In this document: positions 32,681 through 40,390 of the stretch, in pieces
How positions within the stretch are numbered: position 1 is the first letter of the stretch
Layout of the letters: each line of letters begins with the position of its first letter
Origin: Chitinophagales bacterium
Lineage (GTDB): Bacteria > Bacteroidota > Bacteroidia > Chitinophagales > Chitinophagaceae
Assembly (NCBI GenBank): GCA_020636505.1
Contig: JACJXR010000002.1
Location: 310,001-374,000, forward strand
Direction: 5' to 3'
DNA length: 64,000 nt
Notes under the pieces: generated by a model
Database searches by the model: none
The model's input: the letters and a program-made list of their open reading frames with translations, nothing else
What the model was told of the DNA's origin: nothing
Program-made: the position numbers and the translations under genes

Positions 32681-33961
32681 ATGAAAAAAGTGTTCCCGCT
32701 CATAGTCGTCTTGATCATGCTGTCGGTGCTTGGTATAATATTCATCCAAGTATCGTGGATCAAGAACTCTCTTGAGTTGAGACACCAACAACGTATTCAA
32801 GACCTTGAGCACGCTGAAACACAAATAAAAGAATCGCTGTATCGTACCTACCTCATCAGGAGTGGTCATATAGGCTACTATAATGAGGAAACGAAGCAAT
32901 ATTTACTGCAAGAGTTTACCGTACAGCGCATACCTTCTGAAGAGATAGTCGAATTTATTGATACAGCACTAAGAAGGTACAACATCAAAAATCCTTACGA
33001 ATTTGCCATCATCAACATCTTCCAGATGCCCATCGTCAAGTCGGAAGGGTATGACAACCGAGAGGATGGTATGGTCAGAAAAATATTGTTGACCCCACCA
33101 AGTGAAAACGCATCACACCAAGAAACGCTTTACCTAACCATACAAGAAGACAACAATCTGCTGCATAACCGTATGGGATGGTACCTTACGGGTTCCATAT
33201 TGTTTACACTCATCATCATATCAGCATTCTACCTTACCGTGCGTACGATGTTCAAGCAGAAAAAACTGTCTGAAGTGAAGTCCGACTTCATCAACAACAT
33301 GACGCACGAGTTGAAAACACCGCTCGCCACCATATCATTGGCCATCGATGCATTGACCAACGAAAAGGTGATACACGATACCGATAAAATACGCTACTAC
33401 AGCGGAATGATAAAGGATGAGAACAAGCGAATGAACAAGCAGGTGGAGAAGATATTGCAATCGGCAAGGATAGAGAAGCAAGACATAAAGCTCAACCTGA
33501 TATCGCTCAATGCTCATGAAATAATCCAAAAAGTGGCTGACAATGTACTGATACAGGTATTGGACAAGGGGGGCAAACTGGATGTACATACCGATGCGGA
33601 AGAGTTCACAATAATGGCCGACGAGGTTCACTTCTCCAATGTCGTGTTCAACCTATTGGACAACGCCATCAAGTACAGCAAAGAAGACCTGCAAATAACC
33701 ATCATGACCAAGAATGCAGGTGGCATGTTCGTACTGAAGATAAAAGACAACGGTATAGGTATGAACAAAGAAACCCAATCAAGGGTGTTTGAAAAATTCT
33801 ACCGTGCACATACGGGTAACATACACAACGTAAAAGGTTTCGGTCTTGGACTCAGCTACGTAAAAGCCATTGTGGACGCCCATAATGGAAAGATAAAAGT
33901 AGACAGTAGCCCGGGCAAAGGCAGTACCTTCTCAGTATACTTCCCCATTGCCCGAGACTAA
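32681..33961 (+). CDS. Sensor histidine kinase (orphan)
   Basis: A 426-residue membrane kinase: helix 1 (about 5-25), a periplasmic sensor region (about 27-165), helix 2 (about 167-188), then HisKA with the phospho-acceptor His 209 in N-N-M-T-H-E-L-K-T-P. The HATPase domain has N-L-L-D-N-A-I-K-Y (N box), D-N-G-I-G-M (G1), F-E-K-F-Y-R (F box) and G-F-G-L-G-L-S (G2). All catalytic motifs are intact. No response regulator lies beside it, although phased repeats in its promoter hint at autoregulation. The 3' end is two bases from the convergent ahpD-like gene. Confidence 0.9.
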   Translation: MKKVFPLIVVLIMLSVLGIIFIQVSWIKNSLELRHQQRIQDLEHAETQIKESLYRTYLIRSGHIGYYNEETKQYLLQEFTVQRIPSEEIVEFIDTALRRYNIKNPYEFAIINIFQMPIVKSEGYDNREDGMVRKILLTPPSENASHQETLYLTIQEDNNLLHNRMGWYLTGSILFTLIIISAFYLTVRTMFKQKKLSEVKSDFINNMTHELKTPLATISLAIDALTNEKVIHDTDKIRYYSGMIKDENKRMNKQVEKILQSARIEKQDIKLNLISLNAHEIIQKVADNVLIQVLDKGGKLDVHTDAEEFTIMADEVHFSNVVFNLLDNAIKYSKEDLQITIMTKNAGGMFVLKIKDNGIGMNKETQSRVFEKFYRAHTGNIHNVKGFGLGLSYVKAIVDAHNGKIKVDSSPGKGSTFSVYFPIARD

Positions 33962-33963
33962 TA

Positions 33964-34545
33964 TCAAATCAACACACAAAGGCTGCGAACTACCGACACC
34001 ACTCGTACAGCATCATAAACACGTGCCTCACTTGCGCCAAGTTGACGAACAGAAGCTTCGTGAGAAGCAACACATTGTTGACAACCGTTAAGTGCTGACA
34101 CAGCCAAACTCATCAACTCAAAAAACTCTTTACCCATTGCAGGGCTCATCATAACACTCATTCGTATGCCTGCAGGAGTATTGTTGTAGTACTCGTTTCC
34201 GTGCATGAAGTGTCTGAACCTGTAAAACACGTTATTCAAGCTGAGCAATGACGCACAAGCTTGCGCTTCTGAAACTTCCTCCTCTGTAGCACCGGCCTCA
34301 ATACTTTTTGCGGCAAACGCTTTTACCAATACCTCGCATCTGTCATTGGCAGACGCAGACAGAGCCAAGAGATATGCTTCCTTCTGCGACAGAGCCTTAC
34401 TCTTTGTAAGCAATGTGGATAGATTCAATTTCAGGTCTCTCAAATACTTACTGTTGGTTGCCGACAATTGTTCGAGAGAAACACTGCTGTGCTCCGCATC
34501 CACTCCCAAGTCGGCAAACATGTTTTTAACCGTATCGTTCAACAT
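33964..34545 (-). CDS. ahpD: AhpD-like alkylhydroperoxidase
   Basis: A 193-residue all-helical protein of the AhpD/carboxymuconolactone decarboxylase family. The redox site C-Q-Q-C-V-A-S-H (Cys 155, Cys 158, His 162) matches the E-x(11)-C-x2-C-x3-H arrangement of AhpD. It reduces AhpC as part of a peroxide-detoxifying pair in the cytoplasm. It follows ahpC by 78 bases with an imperfect hairpin between them. Confidence 0.88.
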   Translation of the reverse strand: MLNDTVKNMFADLGVDAEHSSVSLEQLSATNSKYLRDLKLNLSTLLTKSKALSQKEAYLLALSASANDRCEVLVKAFAAKSIEAGATEEEVSEAQACASLLSLNNVFYRFRHFMHGNEYYNNTPAGIRMSVMMSPAMGKEFFELMSLAVSALNGCQQCVASHEASVRQLGASEARVYDAVRVVSVVRSLCVLI

Positions 34546-34570
34546 TTCTTTTCTGTTTTACTCCTCATAA

Positions 34571-34605
34571 AAAAGCACCCACTCCTTGTTTCGGTGTGGA
34601 TGCTT
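34571..34605 (-). terminator. Imperfect intercistronic hairpin between ahpC and ahpD
   Basis: AGCA-CCAC-CC pairs with GG-GTGG-TGCT with two mismatches, and its left A tract gives a short U run on the minus strand. It may be a leaky terminator that makes ahpC mRNA more abundant than ahpD. Confidence 0.5.
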
Positions 34606-34623
34606 CAAATTAATTATACTTGA

Positions 34624-35187
34624 TTATGCTGTTTGCAGTTGTTGAGTCAACGTCTCTTCTCCTTTGCTCCAGTTACAAGGGCAAAGCTCATCTGTTTGCA
34701 ATGCATCCAATACACGTATCACCTCTTCTACATTACGTCCCACTTTAAGGTCGTTGATGTTCACCCAACGTACAATACCTTGAGGGTCTATGATGTATGT
34801 GGCACGATAAGCTATCTTTTCGTTCTCTTCAAGGATACCCAGCTCTTCGGCCAAGCTCTTTGAAGTATCCGCTATCATCGGGAACTTCAGGTCGCGAAGG
34901 TCGTTGTGGTCTTTACGCCATGCCAAGTGAACAAATTCGCTGTCGGTGGATGCACCCAACAACAATGTATCTCTGTCTTCAAACTCCGAAAAACTGTTAT
35001 TGAATTCGGCTATCTCTGTAGGACACACAAACGTGAAATCTTTCGGCCACCAGAACATCACCGTCCATCTGCCTTCCATATCGGCATTACCGATGTGCTG
35101 AAACTCTTTACCCTTTTCTAGTGATACTGTTGCAATTTTTCTGAATTCAGGGAACTGTACACCCACTGTCAAACTCTTGTTACTCAT
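34624..35187 (-). CDS. ahpC: Alkyl hydroperoxide reductase AhpC (peroxiredoxin)
   Basis: A 187-residue 2-Cys peroxiredoxin: peroxidatic Cys 55 in F-T-F-V-C-P-T-E, the resolving cysteine in the C-terminal L-C-P-C-N-W (Cys 169), and the usual W-R-K-D-H and Y-R-A-T-Y-I-I-D-P-Q-G strands. It reduces hydrogen peroxide and organic peroxides. With no ahpF nearby, the downstream AhpD-like protein is the probable electron donor. It has a good -33/-7 promoter. Confidence 0.95.
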   Translation of the reverse strand: MSNKSLTVGVQFPEFRKIATVSLEKGKEFQHIGNADMEGRWTVMFWWPKDFTFVCPTEIAEFNNSFSEFEDRDTLLLGASTDSEFVHLAWRKDHNDLRDLKFPMIADTSKSLAEELGILEENEKIAYRATYIIDPQGIVRWVNINDLKVGRNVEEVIRVLDALQTDELCPCNWSKGEETLTQQLQTA

Positions 35188-35222
35188 TTCTAAAACTGTT
35201 TATCCTTTTTTTGATTTGCGTG

Positions 35223-35254
35223 CAAATGTCGGGTAAGATTTATTACTAATCAAA
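35223..35254 (-). promoter_or_regulatory. ahpC promoter (TTTG-N20-GACATTTG)
   Basis: On the minus strand TTTG (35251-35254) is 20 bases from GACATTTG (35223-35230), giving a leader of about 32 bases. I see no clear OxyR palindrome. Confidence 0.5.
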
Positions 35255-35308
35255 GTTTGACCGATTAAGATTGCTTATTAAAAAATAAAGGGATTCAATG
35301 CACAAATA

Positions 35309-35338
35309 AAGAAGGGCCGCATATATGCGGCCCTTCTT
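35309..35338 (-). terminator. Terminator, 30-base perfect palindrome
   Basis: The sequence AAGAAGGGCCGCATA is followed directly by its complement. It lies 29 bases after the stop of the T9SS cargo gene and isolates ahpC from it. Confidence 0.75.
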
Positions 35339-35367
35339 ATATATTCAGTATTATAAAATATTCTTCA

Positions 35368-37437
35368 TCAACGTATGAGCATGACGTTGCCCGTTTTTTG
35401 TATCCGTTTACCGGAGTTGCAGAAACCGTCGACCTCAAAGATGTAAACGCCGACTGCAGCTTTTTCACCGTTGATGGTACCGTCCCACTCATTGGTAGGA
35501 TCTGTGGTGGTGAACACTTGCTTACCCCAACGATCGTAAATGTTGAACTTGTTCAACCTTACTATTTGTTGGTTCGCAAGACCGAATGTGCCACGTGGAC
35601 CACCACGCTCAGGAGTAAAGGCGTTAGCCAGATTTATCCCATCGCAACCGACATATACATTTACAGTATCGACCCTCTGACAAGTTTTACCGTTTGGCAA
35701 TACTGCAGTATCAGACACCAACAAGTAATATGTAAAGTCGTGTGGAGGACTTACCACAGGGAAGTCGGAATATATGTTATCTATGTATTGGTCAGGGAAC
35801 CATCTTCTCAAATGATTAACCTCAGTAGTCGTGTACGGACCACCCAATTTGGTAGACGCGCCATCTGCTATTGTACGATCCGGACCGGCATCAGCATTGA
35901 GCTTAACCACACTTACATTGATGGTCGTATCGACGATACATGTACCAATTGGGAAAGGCATCCTTACCCTATACTTGGTACTGCGCTCAGGCCATACAAT
36001 TACTTTCTCCTTGTTGGTATTCGAAATATTGTAATTAGGCGTCCAAGTGAATGATATCGCGTTGATGGAAACTATTTCGATAAATGTGCTGTCTCCTTCA
36101 CAAATAGTTGTATCCAAAGGCATGATGATCATTGGTGGTGCATCTGCAGCATATATCAGTTTACAGTCCACATCCATATCAGGTAAGCCTTCGTTGGTGG
36201 CGTAGTAAACATTGTAAAGCCCCGGAGTAGTATATCTGTACTCAGGTGGGTTTTTAGAAAGGGAATATTGAATATTCACGTCTGTACACTGAGCAAACTT
36301 CATTCTACTCATTGAACTATCCGCTTGGTTCAATATAAAGGAATAAACATTATCTCTGTCTCTGATGGCACGAGTAATGCTTGTCGGCTGCAAAGTTCCA
36401 CCCGGTGTACCGACGTTGGTAGCGGTGTATGGTCCTCTGATGCCACCCATTTCTATACGAATCACCCTATGCGAAGATTTGTTGATCACAAATCCGTAGT
36501 ACTTGTCACAATCCCTGATGAACATGATGCCATAAGGAGAACTGAATGATACAGCAGGAACGATCGTACCTGTTATATCAACAACCGACGGACTAAGATT
36601 TGCCAAATCGTTCATATCGATACGAGTTACACCGTTACCGGATGCATTTGTAACATAGAATGTCCATCTACCGTTGTTATCTACAAGAGCTCCCAAATCA
36701 CTTGGACCGTTCAATGCACCGCTAGGCAACGTAACATCGGTAATACTTGGTGTCAGGGAAATGTTGGTATCAAGATTCAATCTTTTCAGATCACTGCTGT
36801 CCGAGTTCATGAAATAACCGTACCACTTGTTGTCGCTTTTGCTTTTAGCGACAAATACACCGGTCGGGCTTGACATCTTACCTTCAAGGTTACCGAAGTT
36901 CACAATGTTTGGTGTGTTGGCTAGAGATGTACCGAAATCTATACGTGCCAATGCGGCTGTGGTTGGCAACTTACCTGCGGTTAAGAAGATGTACCAATGT
37001 TTGTCTACATCATCACGAACCATGTACATGGAATTCACCTCGGCAGGCAAAATGCTGTCCATGTTACCGTAACTGGTAACAACGGGCGTGTTGTCCAAGC
37101 TTTCGCCGAAATCATATCTTAAAAATTCGGTACCTGCGGTGCCCGAACCTATGTTGGTAGCAAATGCATAATAGTTCCCGTCGTCGTTCTGACCAATTAC
37201 GATAGCACTCGGCTCATCCAACTTCAGGCCGGTATTCATATTAACGCCGGTGGGTGTGTTTCGCAGATATGCCGAACAAAAACCCCAATAATGCGATTTT
37301 GCATCAGGCGCCTTGGTACTGAGTTGTATCGCTTGGTTGATACATACTGTATCAGGTCCGTCAAACAAACGTTGAGCAGTGGTAGTACCTGTTAAAGACA
37401 CCACCATTAGAACTACTAACAGCAGACTTTTTCTCAT
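35368..37437 (-). CDS. T9SS cargo with type B (gliding-motility-associated) sorting domain
   Basis: A 689-residue secreted protein with a signal peptide (MRKSLLLVVLMVVSLTGTTTAQ). The first ~400 residues hold repeated strands such as Y-Y-G-F-V-I-N-K, resembling a propeller of surface glycan- or protein-binding type. An Ig/PKD-like region (D-T-T-I-C-E-G-D-S) comes next. The C-terminal ~85 residues are the CHU_C/TIGR04131 type B signal: N-A-F-T-P, then F-N-I-Y-D-R-W-G-K-Q-V-F, W-D-G, and G-V-Y-I-F-E-V. It is exported by Sec then T9SS to the surface. I start at the ATG 37435-37437 that opens the signal peptide. Confidence 0.82.
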   Translation of the reverse strand: MRKSLLLVVLMVVSLTGTTTAQRLFDGPDTVCINQAIQLSTKAPDAKSHYWGFCSAYLRNTPTGVNMNTGLKLDEPSAIVIGQNDDGNYYAFATNIGSGTAGTEFLRYDFGESLDNTPVVTSYGNMDSILPAEVNSMYMVRDDVDKHWYIFLTAGKLPTTAALARIDFGTSLANTPNIVNFGNLEGKMSSPTGVFVAKSKSDNKWYGYFMNSDSSDLKRLNLDTNISLTPSITDVTLPSGALNGPSDLGALVDNNGRWTFYVTNASGNGVTRIDMNDLANLSPSVVDITGTIVPAVSFSSPYGIMFIRDCDKYYGFVINKSSHRVIRIEMGGIRGPYTATNVGTPGGTLQPTSITRAIRDRDNVYSFILNQADSSMSRMKFAQCTDVNIQYSLSKNPPEYRYTTPGLYNVYYATNEGLPDMDVDCKLIYAADAPPMIIMPLDTTICEGDSTFIEIVSINAISFTWTPNYNISNTNKEKVIVWPERSTKYRVRMPFPIGTCIVDTTINVSVVKLNADAGPDRTIADGASTKLGGPYTTTEVNHLRRWFPDQYIDNIYSDFPVVSPPHDFTYYLLVSDTAVLPNGKTCQRVDTVNVYVGCDGINLANAFTPERGGPRGTFGLANQQIVRLNKFNIYDRWGKQVFTTTDPTNEWDGTINGEKAAVGVYIFEVDGFCNSGKRIQKTGNVMLIR

Positions 37438-37554
37438 AATACTGAACAGAGTTTCTCTTTCTAATTGGCTAATATAACTATTTTGCCCAAAACTTTTATA
37501 GCAAAGCAGTATATTTATTTCCCCTAAAAAATTATTCATTTTTTATTGCTTTTT

Positions 37555-39723
37555 ATGAAAAAAAATCAGGTTGCAGTATTGTATAAGACAGTAATTATCA
37601 TCTTATTAGTTGGATTTGGATTTCAAGCTCAGGCACGCAAAGGAATGTGGCTGCCGCCACAACTGAACACACAGGAAAACACCATGCGAAATATGGGTCT
37701 CCAAATACCTGTGGAACAGCTCTATAACGAGGACGGAACAGGGTTGAACAACGCCATAGTATTGTTCGGCAGAGGTTGCACAGGTGAGGTCATATCATCC
37801 AAAGGGTTGGTATTGACCAACCACCATTGCGGATACGGCACCGTACAAGGGTTGAGCAGCAAGGAGAAGGACTATTTCGCGAACGGTTTCTGGGCAATGA
37901 AGCACGGCGAAGAACTGCCTTGTCCCGGTTTGACCGTCACCTTCATCAGAAAGATGGAGAACGTGTCGGACAGAATACTCATAGGGCTGGATGATACACT
38001 CCAAGGTATAGCCAGAGACAGTATTATTAACATCAGGATAAAAAACCTTGAAAAAGGATATAAATATGCCACTAAACTCAACGCTGAAATAAAGCCATAT
38101 TATTACGGCAATCAGTACTGGGTGATACTTTCAGAGACGTTCAAAGATATACGTTTGGTCGGTTTTCCTCCAAACGGGATAGGTACATTCGGTGGTGATA
38201 CAGACAACTGGATGTGGCCAAGACATACAGGCGATTTCAGCTTGTTCAGGATATATGCGGGAGCAGACAACAAACCTGCCGATTTCAACGAGAACAACAA
38301 GCCATATACTCCGGATAAGTTCTTCACTATCAATGCAAACGGTTATAAAGAAGGTGATTTTACAATGGTGTACGGTTTCCCGGGATATACTCAGGAATAC
38401 ATCAGCTCATACCAACTGAACCATATATTCGAGATAATAGATCCCGTACGTATAGAATGTCGTACTGCATTGTTGGAAACCTGGCAGAAGAAGATGGATG
38501 AGTCAAGAGATATATTCCTGAAATACACCTCCAAGCACAAGCGTGTGGCAAACGGCTGGAAAAAGTGGCAAGGAGAAGTGCGTGGATTGCGCTTGAACAA
38601 TGTACCGTCTATGAAAACAGGCTACGAAGGCATCTTCCAAGGGTGGACAACTACCGATGAAACAATGCCTTTTGCAGACAATCTTCTATCACGTATAGGA
38701 GCATCCTCTCTAGCAGTGGGCGACCAGATAAAAGCCAACTATTACATACAAGAAGCAGTATACGGCATTGAGATATTAAGACAAGGTGACGACCTTGATA
38801 AAATGCTGAGCGTATTCAGAAGCGGCGCATCCGGCACACAATTGTCAGACAGTTTGCAAAAACTGGCTAAAAGATGGGCAGGATTTTATAAAAACTACGA
38901 CGTAGGTACGGATAAAGAAGTATTCAAGGCTCTGATGCCATTGTACTTCGAAAAAAGCGCCAATTATGTCCCCAAACTGTTCAAAGATCAATACAACCGC
39001 TCAGGTAGTTATGAAAAATGGATGAACTACGTCTTCAAATCAATGGCAACAGACAAAGAGAAGCTTGAAAAGTTCGCATCGACAAACAACCCTGCGGACA
39101 GTACAATTATTATGTCCGACCCTGTTTGGCAACTATACCACGCAATGACCGAGTTCACGAATGCAAAGATCAAACCTTCTCTGTCTGCATATTACGATAA
39201 GATGGAGTACTTGAACAGACTGTACATGAAGGCACAAATGAAACTTGACCATAGTACGGAGTTCTTCCCCGATGCCAACCTAACACTTAGGTTAACCTAC
39301 GGCAACGTACAAGGCATTGACCCTGACGGTCCTGCCGGATATTCTTACCAAACCAATTTGGATGAAGCAGTAGACAAGCACAACCCTGATGTGGAAGAGT
39401 TTGACATGCCCGAAAAACTACGAGAGCTGAATAAGAACAAAGATTATGGCAGATGGGGCGAGAATGGTACCGTACCGGCGTGTTTCATCGCGACCAACCA
39501 TACCACAGGCGGTAACTCAGGCAGCCCAGTACTCAATGCCAAGGGAGAGCTTATAGGCACCAACTTCGACCGTATATGGGAGGGAACCATGAGCGACCTT
39601 TATTTCGACCCTAACCTTTGCCGCAACATAAGCGTAGACATACGATACACGATGTTCATAATAGAAAAGTTCGGCGGTGCCTCTTGGCTCCTTGACGAAA
39701 TGAAATTCGCGTCGAAAAAGTAG
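37555..39723 (+). CDS. S46 dipeptidyl peptidase, DPP11-like
   Basis: A 722-residue periplasmic serine exopeptidase with a signal peptide. Catalytic residues: His in L-T-N-H-H-C-G-Y-G (90-91), Asp in G-G-D-T-D-N-W (215-217) and Ser 655 in G-G-N-S-G-S-P. The residue 18 after the serine, the one that sets P1 specificity in S46 enzymes, is Arg 673, as in acidic-specific DPP11 rather than Gly as in DPP7. It should release N-terminal dipeptides with Asp or Glu second. I use ATG 37555; the in-frame TTG at 37546 is less likely. It is divergent from the T9SS cargo gene. Confidence 0.9.
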   Translation: MKKNQVAVLYKTVIIILLVGFGFQAQARKGMWLPPQLNTQENTMRNMGLQIPVEQLYNEDGTGLNNAIVLFGRGCTGEVISSKGLVLTNHHCGYGTVQGLSSKEKDYFANGFWAMKHGEELPCPGLTVTFIRKMENVSDRILIGLDDTLQGIARDSIINIRIKNLEKGYKYATKLNAEIKPYYYGNQYWVILSETFKDIRLVGFPPNGIGTFGGDTDNWMWPRHTGDFSLFRIYAGADNKPADFNENNKPYTPDKFFTINANGYKEGDFTMVYGFPGYTQEYISSYQLNHIFEIIDPVRIECRTALLETWQKKMDESRDIFLKYTSKHKRVANGWKKWQGEVRGLRLNNVPSMKTGYEGIFQGWTTTDETMPFADNLLSRIGASSLAVGDQIKANYYIQEAVYGIEILRQGDDLDKMLSVFRSGASGTQLSDSLQKLAKRWAGFYKNYDVGTDKEVFKALMPLYFEKSANYVPKLFKDQYNRSGSYEKWMNYVFKSMATDKEKLEKFASTNNPADSTIIMSDPVWQLYHAMTEFTNAKIKPSLSAYYDKMEYLNRLYMKAQMKLDHSTEFFPDANLTLRLTYGNVQGIDPDGPAGYSYQTNLDEAVDKHNPDVEEFDMPEKLRELNKNKDYGRWGENGTVPACFIATNHTTGGNSGSPVLNAKGELIGTNFDRIWEGTMSDLYFDPNLCRNISVDIRYTMFIIEKFGGASWLLDEMKFASKK

Positions 39724-39750
39724 GATTGTCTTACAATTGTAAAAAAGTAA

Positions 39751-39786
39751 TAAGCATCGCCAACAAAAGGCGGTGCTTAATTTTTT
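39751..39786 (+). terminator. Terminator of the S46 peptidase gene
   Basis: An 11-bp stem (39751-39761 with 39769-39779, one G-T pair) and a 7-base A-rich loop are followed by AATTTTTT. Confidence 0.75.
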
Positions 39787-39822
39787 AGTAACTTTATGTG
39801 CCGCTTAAAACGTTCACCCCCT

Positions 39823-39830
39823 TATATTTG
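39823..39830 (+). promoter_or_regulatory. -7 box (TATATTTG) for the lipoprotein at 39838
   Basis: A perfect TAnnTTTG match 7 bases before the ATG implies a leader of about 4 bases and fixes the start at 39838 rather than further upstream. Confidence 0.5.
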
Positions 39831-39837
39831 CCGAATT

Positions 39838-40380
39838 ATGAATAAGAATGTAACGACCTTGTTATGTATCACAGTTTTTTGCATAGCGTTTACCGCTTGT
39901 GCACAAACAAAAAAAACCGGTGTGACGGCGCAAGGATCAAAAGCAAAGAAAGTAAATGACAATGTTGTGTTGCTGCAAGCAACCAAACAAAAGACGCTTC
40001 CCGGCAGGCCGGAGATGGAGCCAACAACCGATTATAGATTTGTCATTGTTTGGAAGTCAGCCGAAGAGCCGCAGGGTGTTTTTTGGAGAAGTGCAGATGG
40101 AGGATGGCAAGTATGCAACATTTACAAAGTCACCAAATACACACCGTTCAATGAAGAACGTCCAGGCATGGAACTCAATTACGAGTCTGTTGATGTGGAA
40201 GGTCGTGTAAATGCTAACGATACGCTTGAGCTTTATCCAATAACCGGTGGCAAACACCCGATGCCTGAGCAAATAGCAAGAGACGCGAGAAACACAATAT
40301 TTTATAAAACACAAAACTCTGACTGGAAGGCACTGAAAGTCGAAAAGATAACTGAGAAGCCTGACATCGTAATGCCTTAA
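39838..40380 (+). CDS. Uncharacterised lipoprotein
   Basis: A 180-residue lipoprotein; MNKNVTTLLCITVFCIAFTAC gives a lipobox F-T-A-C with Cys 21. The mature part is one beta-rich domain with W-K-S-A-E-E-P-Q-G-V-F-W-R-S-A-D-G-G-W-Q-V-C and K-V-T-K-Y, and a Y-P-I-T-G-G-K-H-P segment. I do not recognise the family. It is 10 bases upstream of the T9SS propeller gene and surely co-transcribed, so it may help display or use that protein at the outer membrane. Confidence 0.7.
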   Translation: MNKNVTTLLCITVFCIAFTACAQTKKTGVTAQGSKAKKVNDNVVLLQATKQKTLPGRPEMEPTTDYRFVIVWKSAEEPQGVFWRSADGGWQVCNIYKVTKYTPFNEERPGMELNYESVDVEGRVNANDTLELYPITGGKHPMPEQIARDARNTIFYKTQNSDWKALKVEKITEKPDIVMP

Positions 40381-40390
40381 CAAACCGTAT

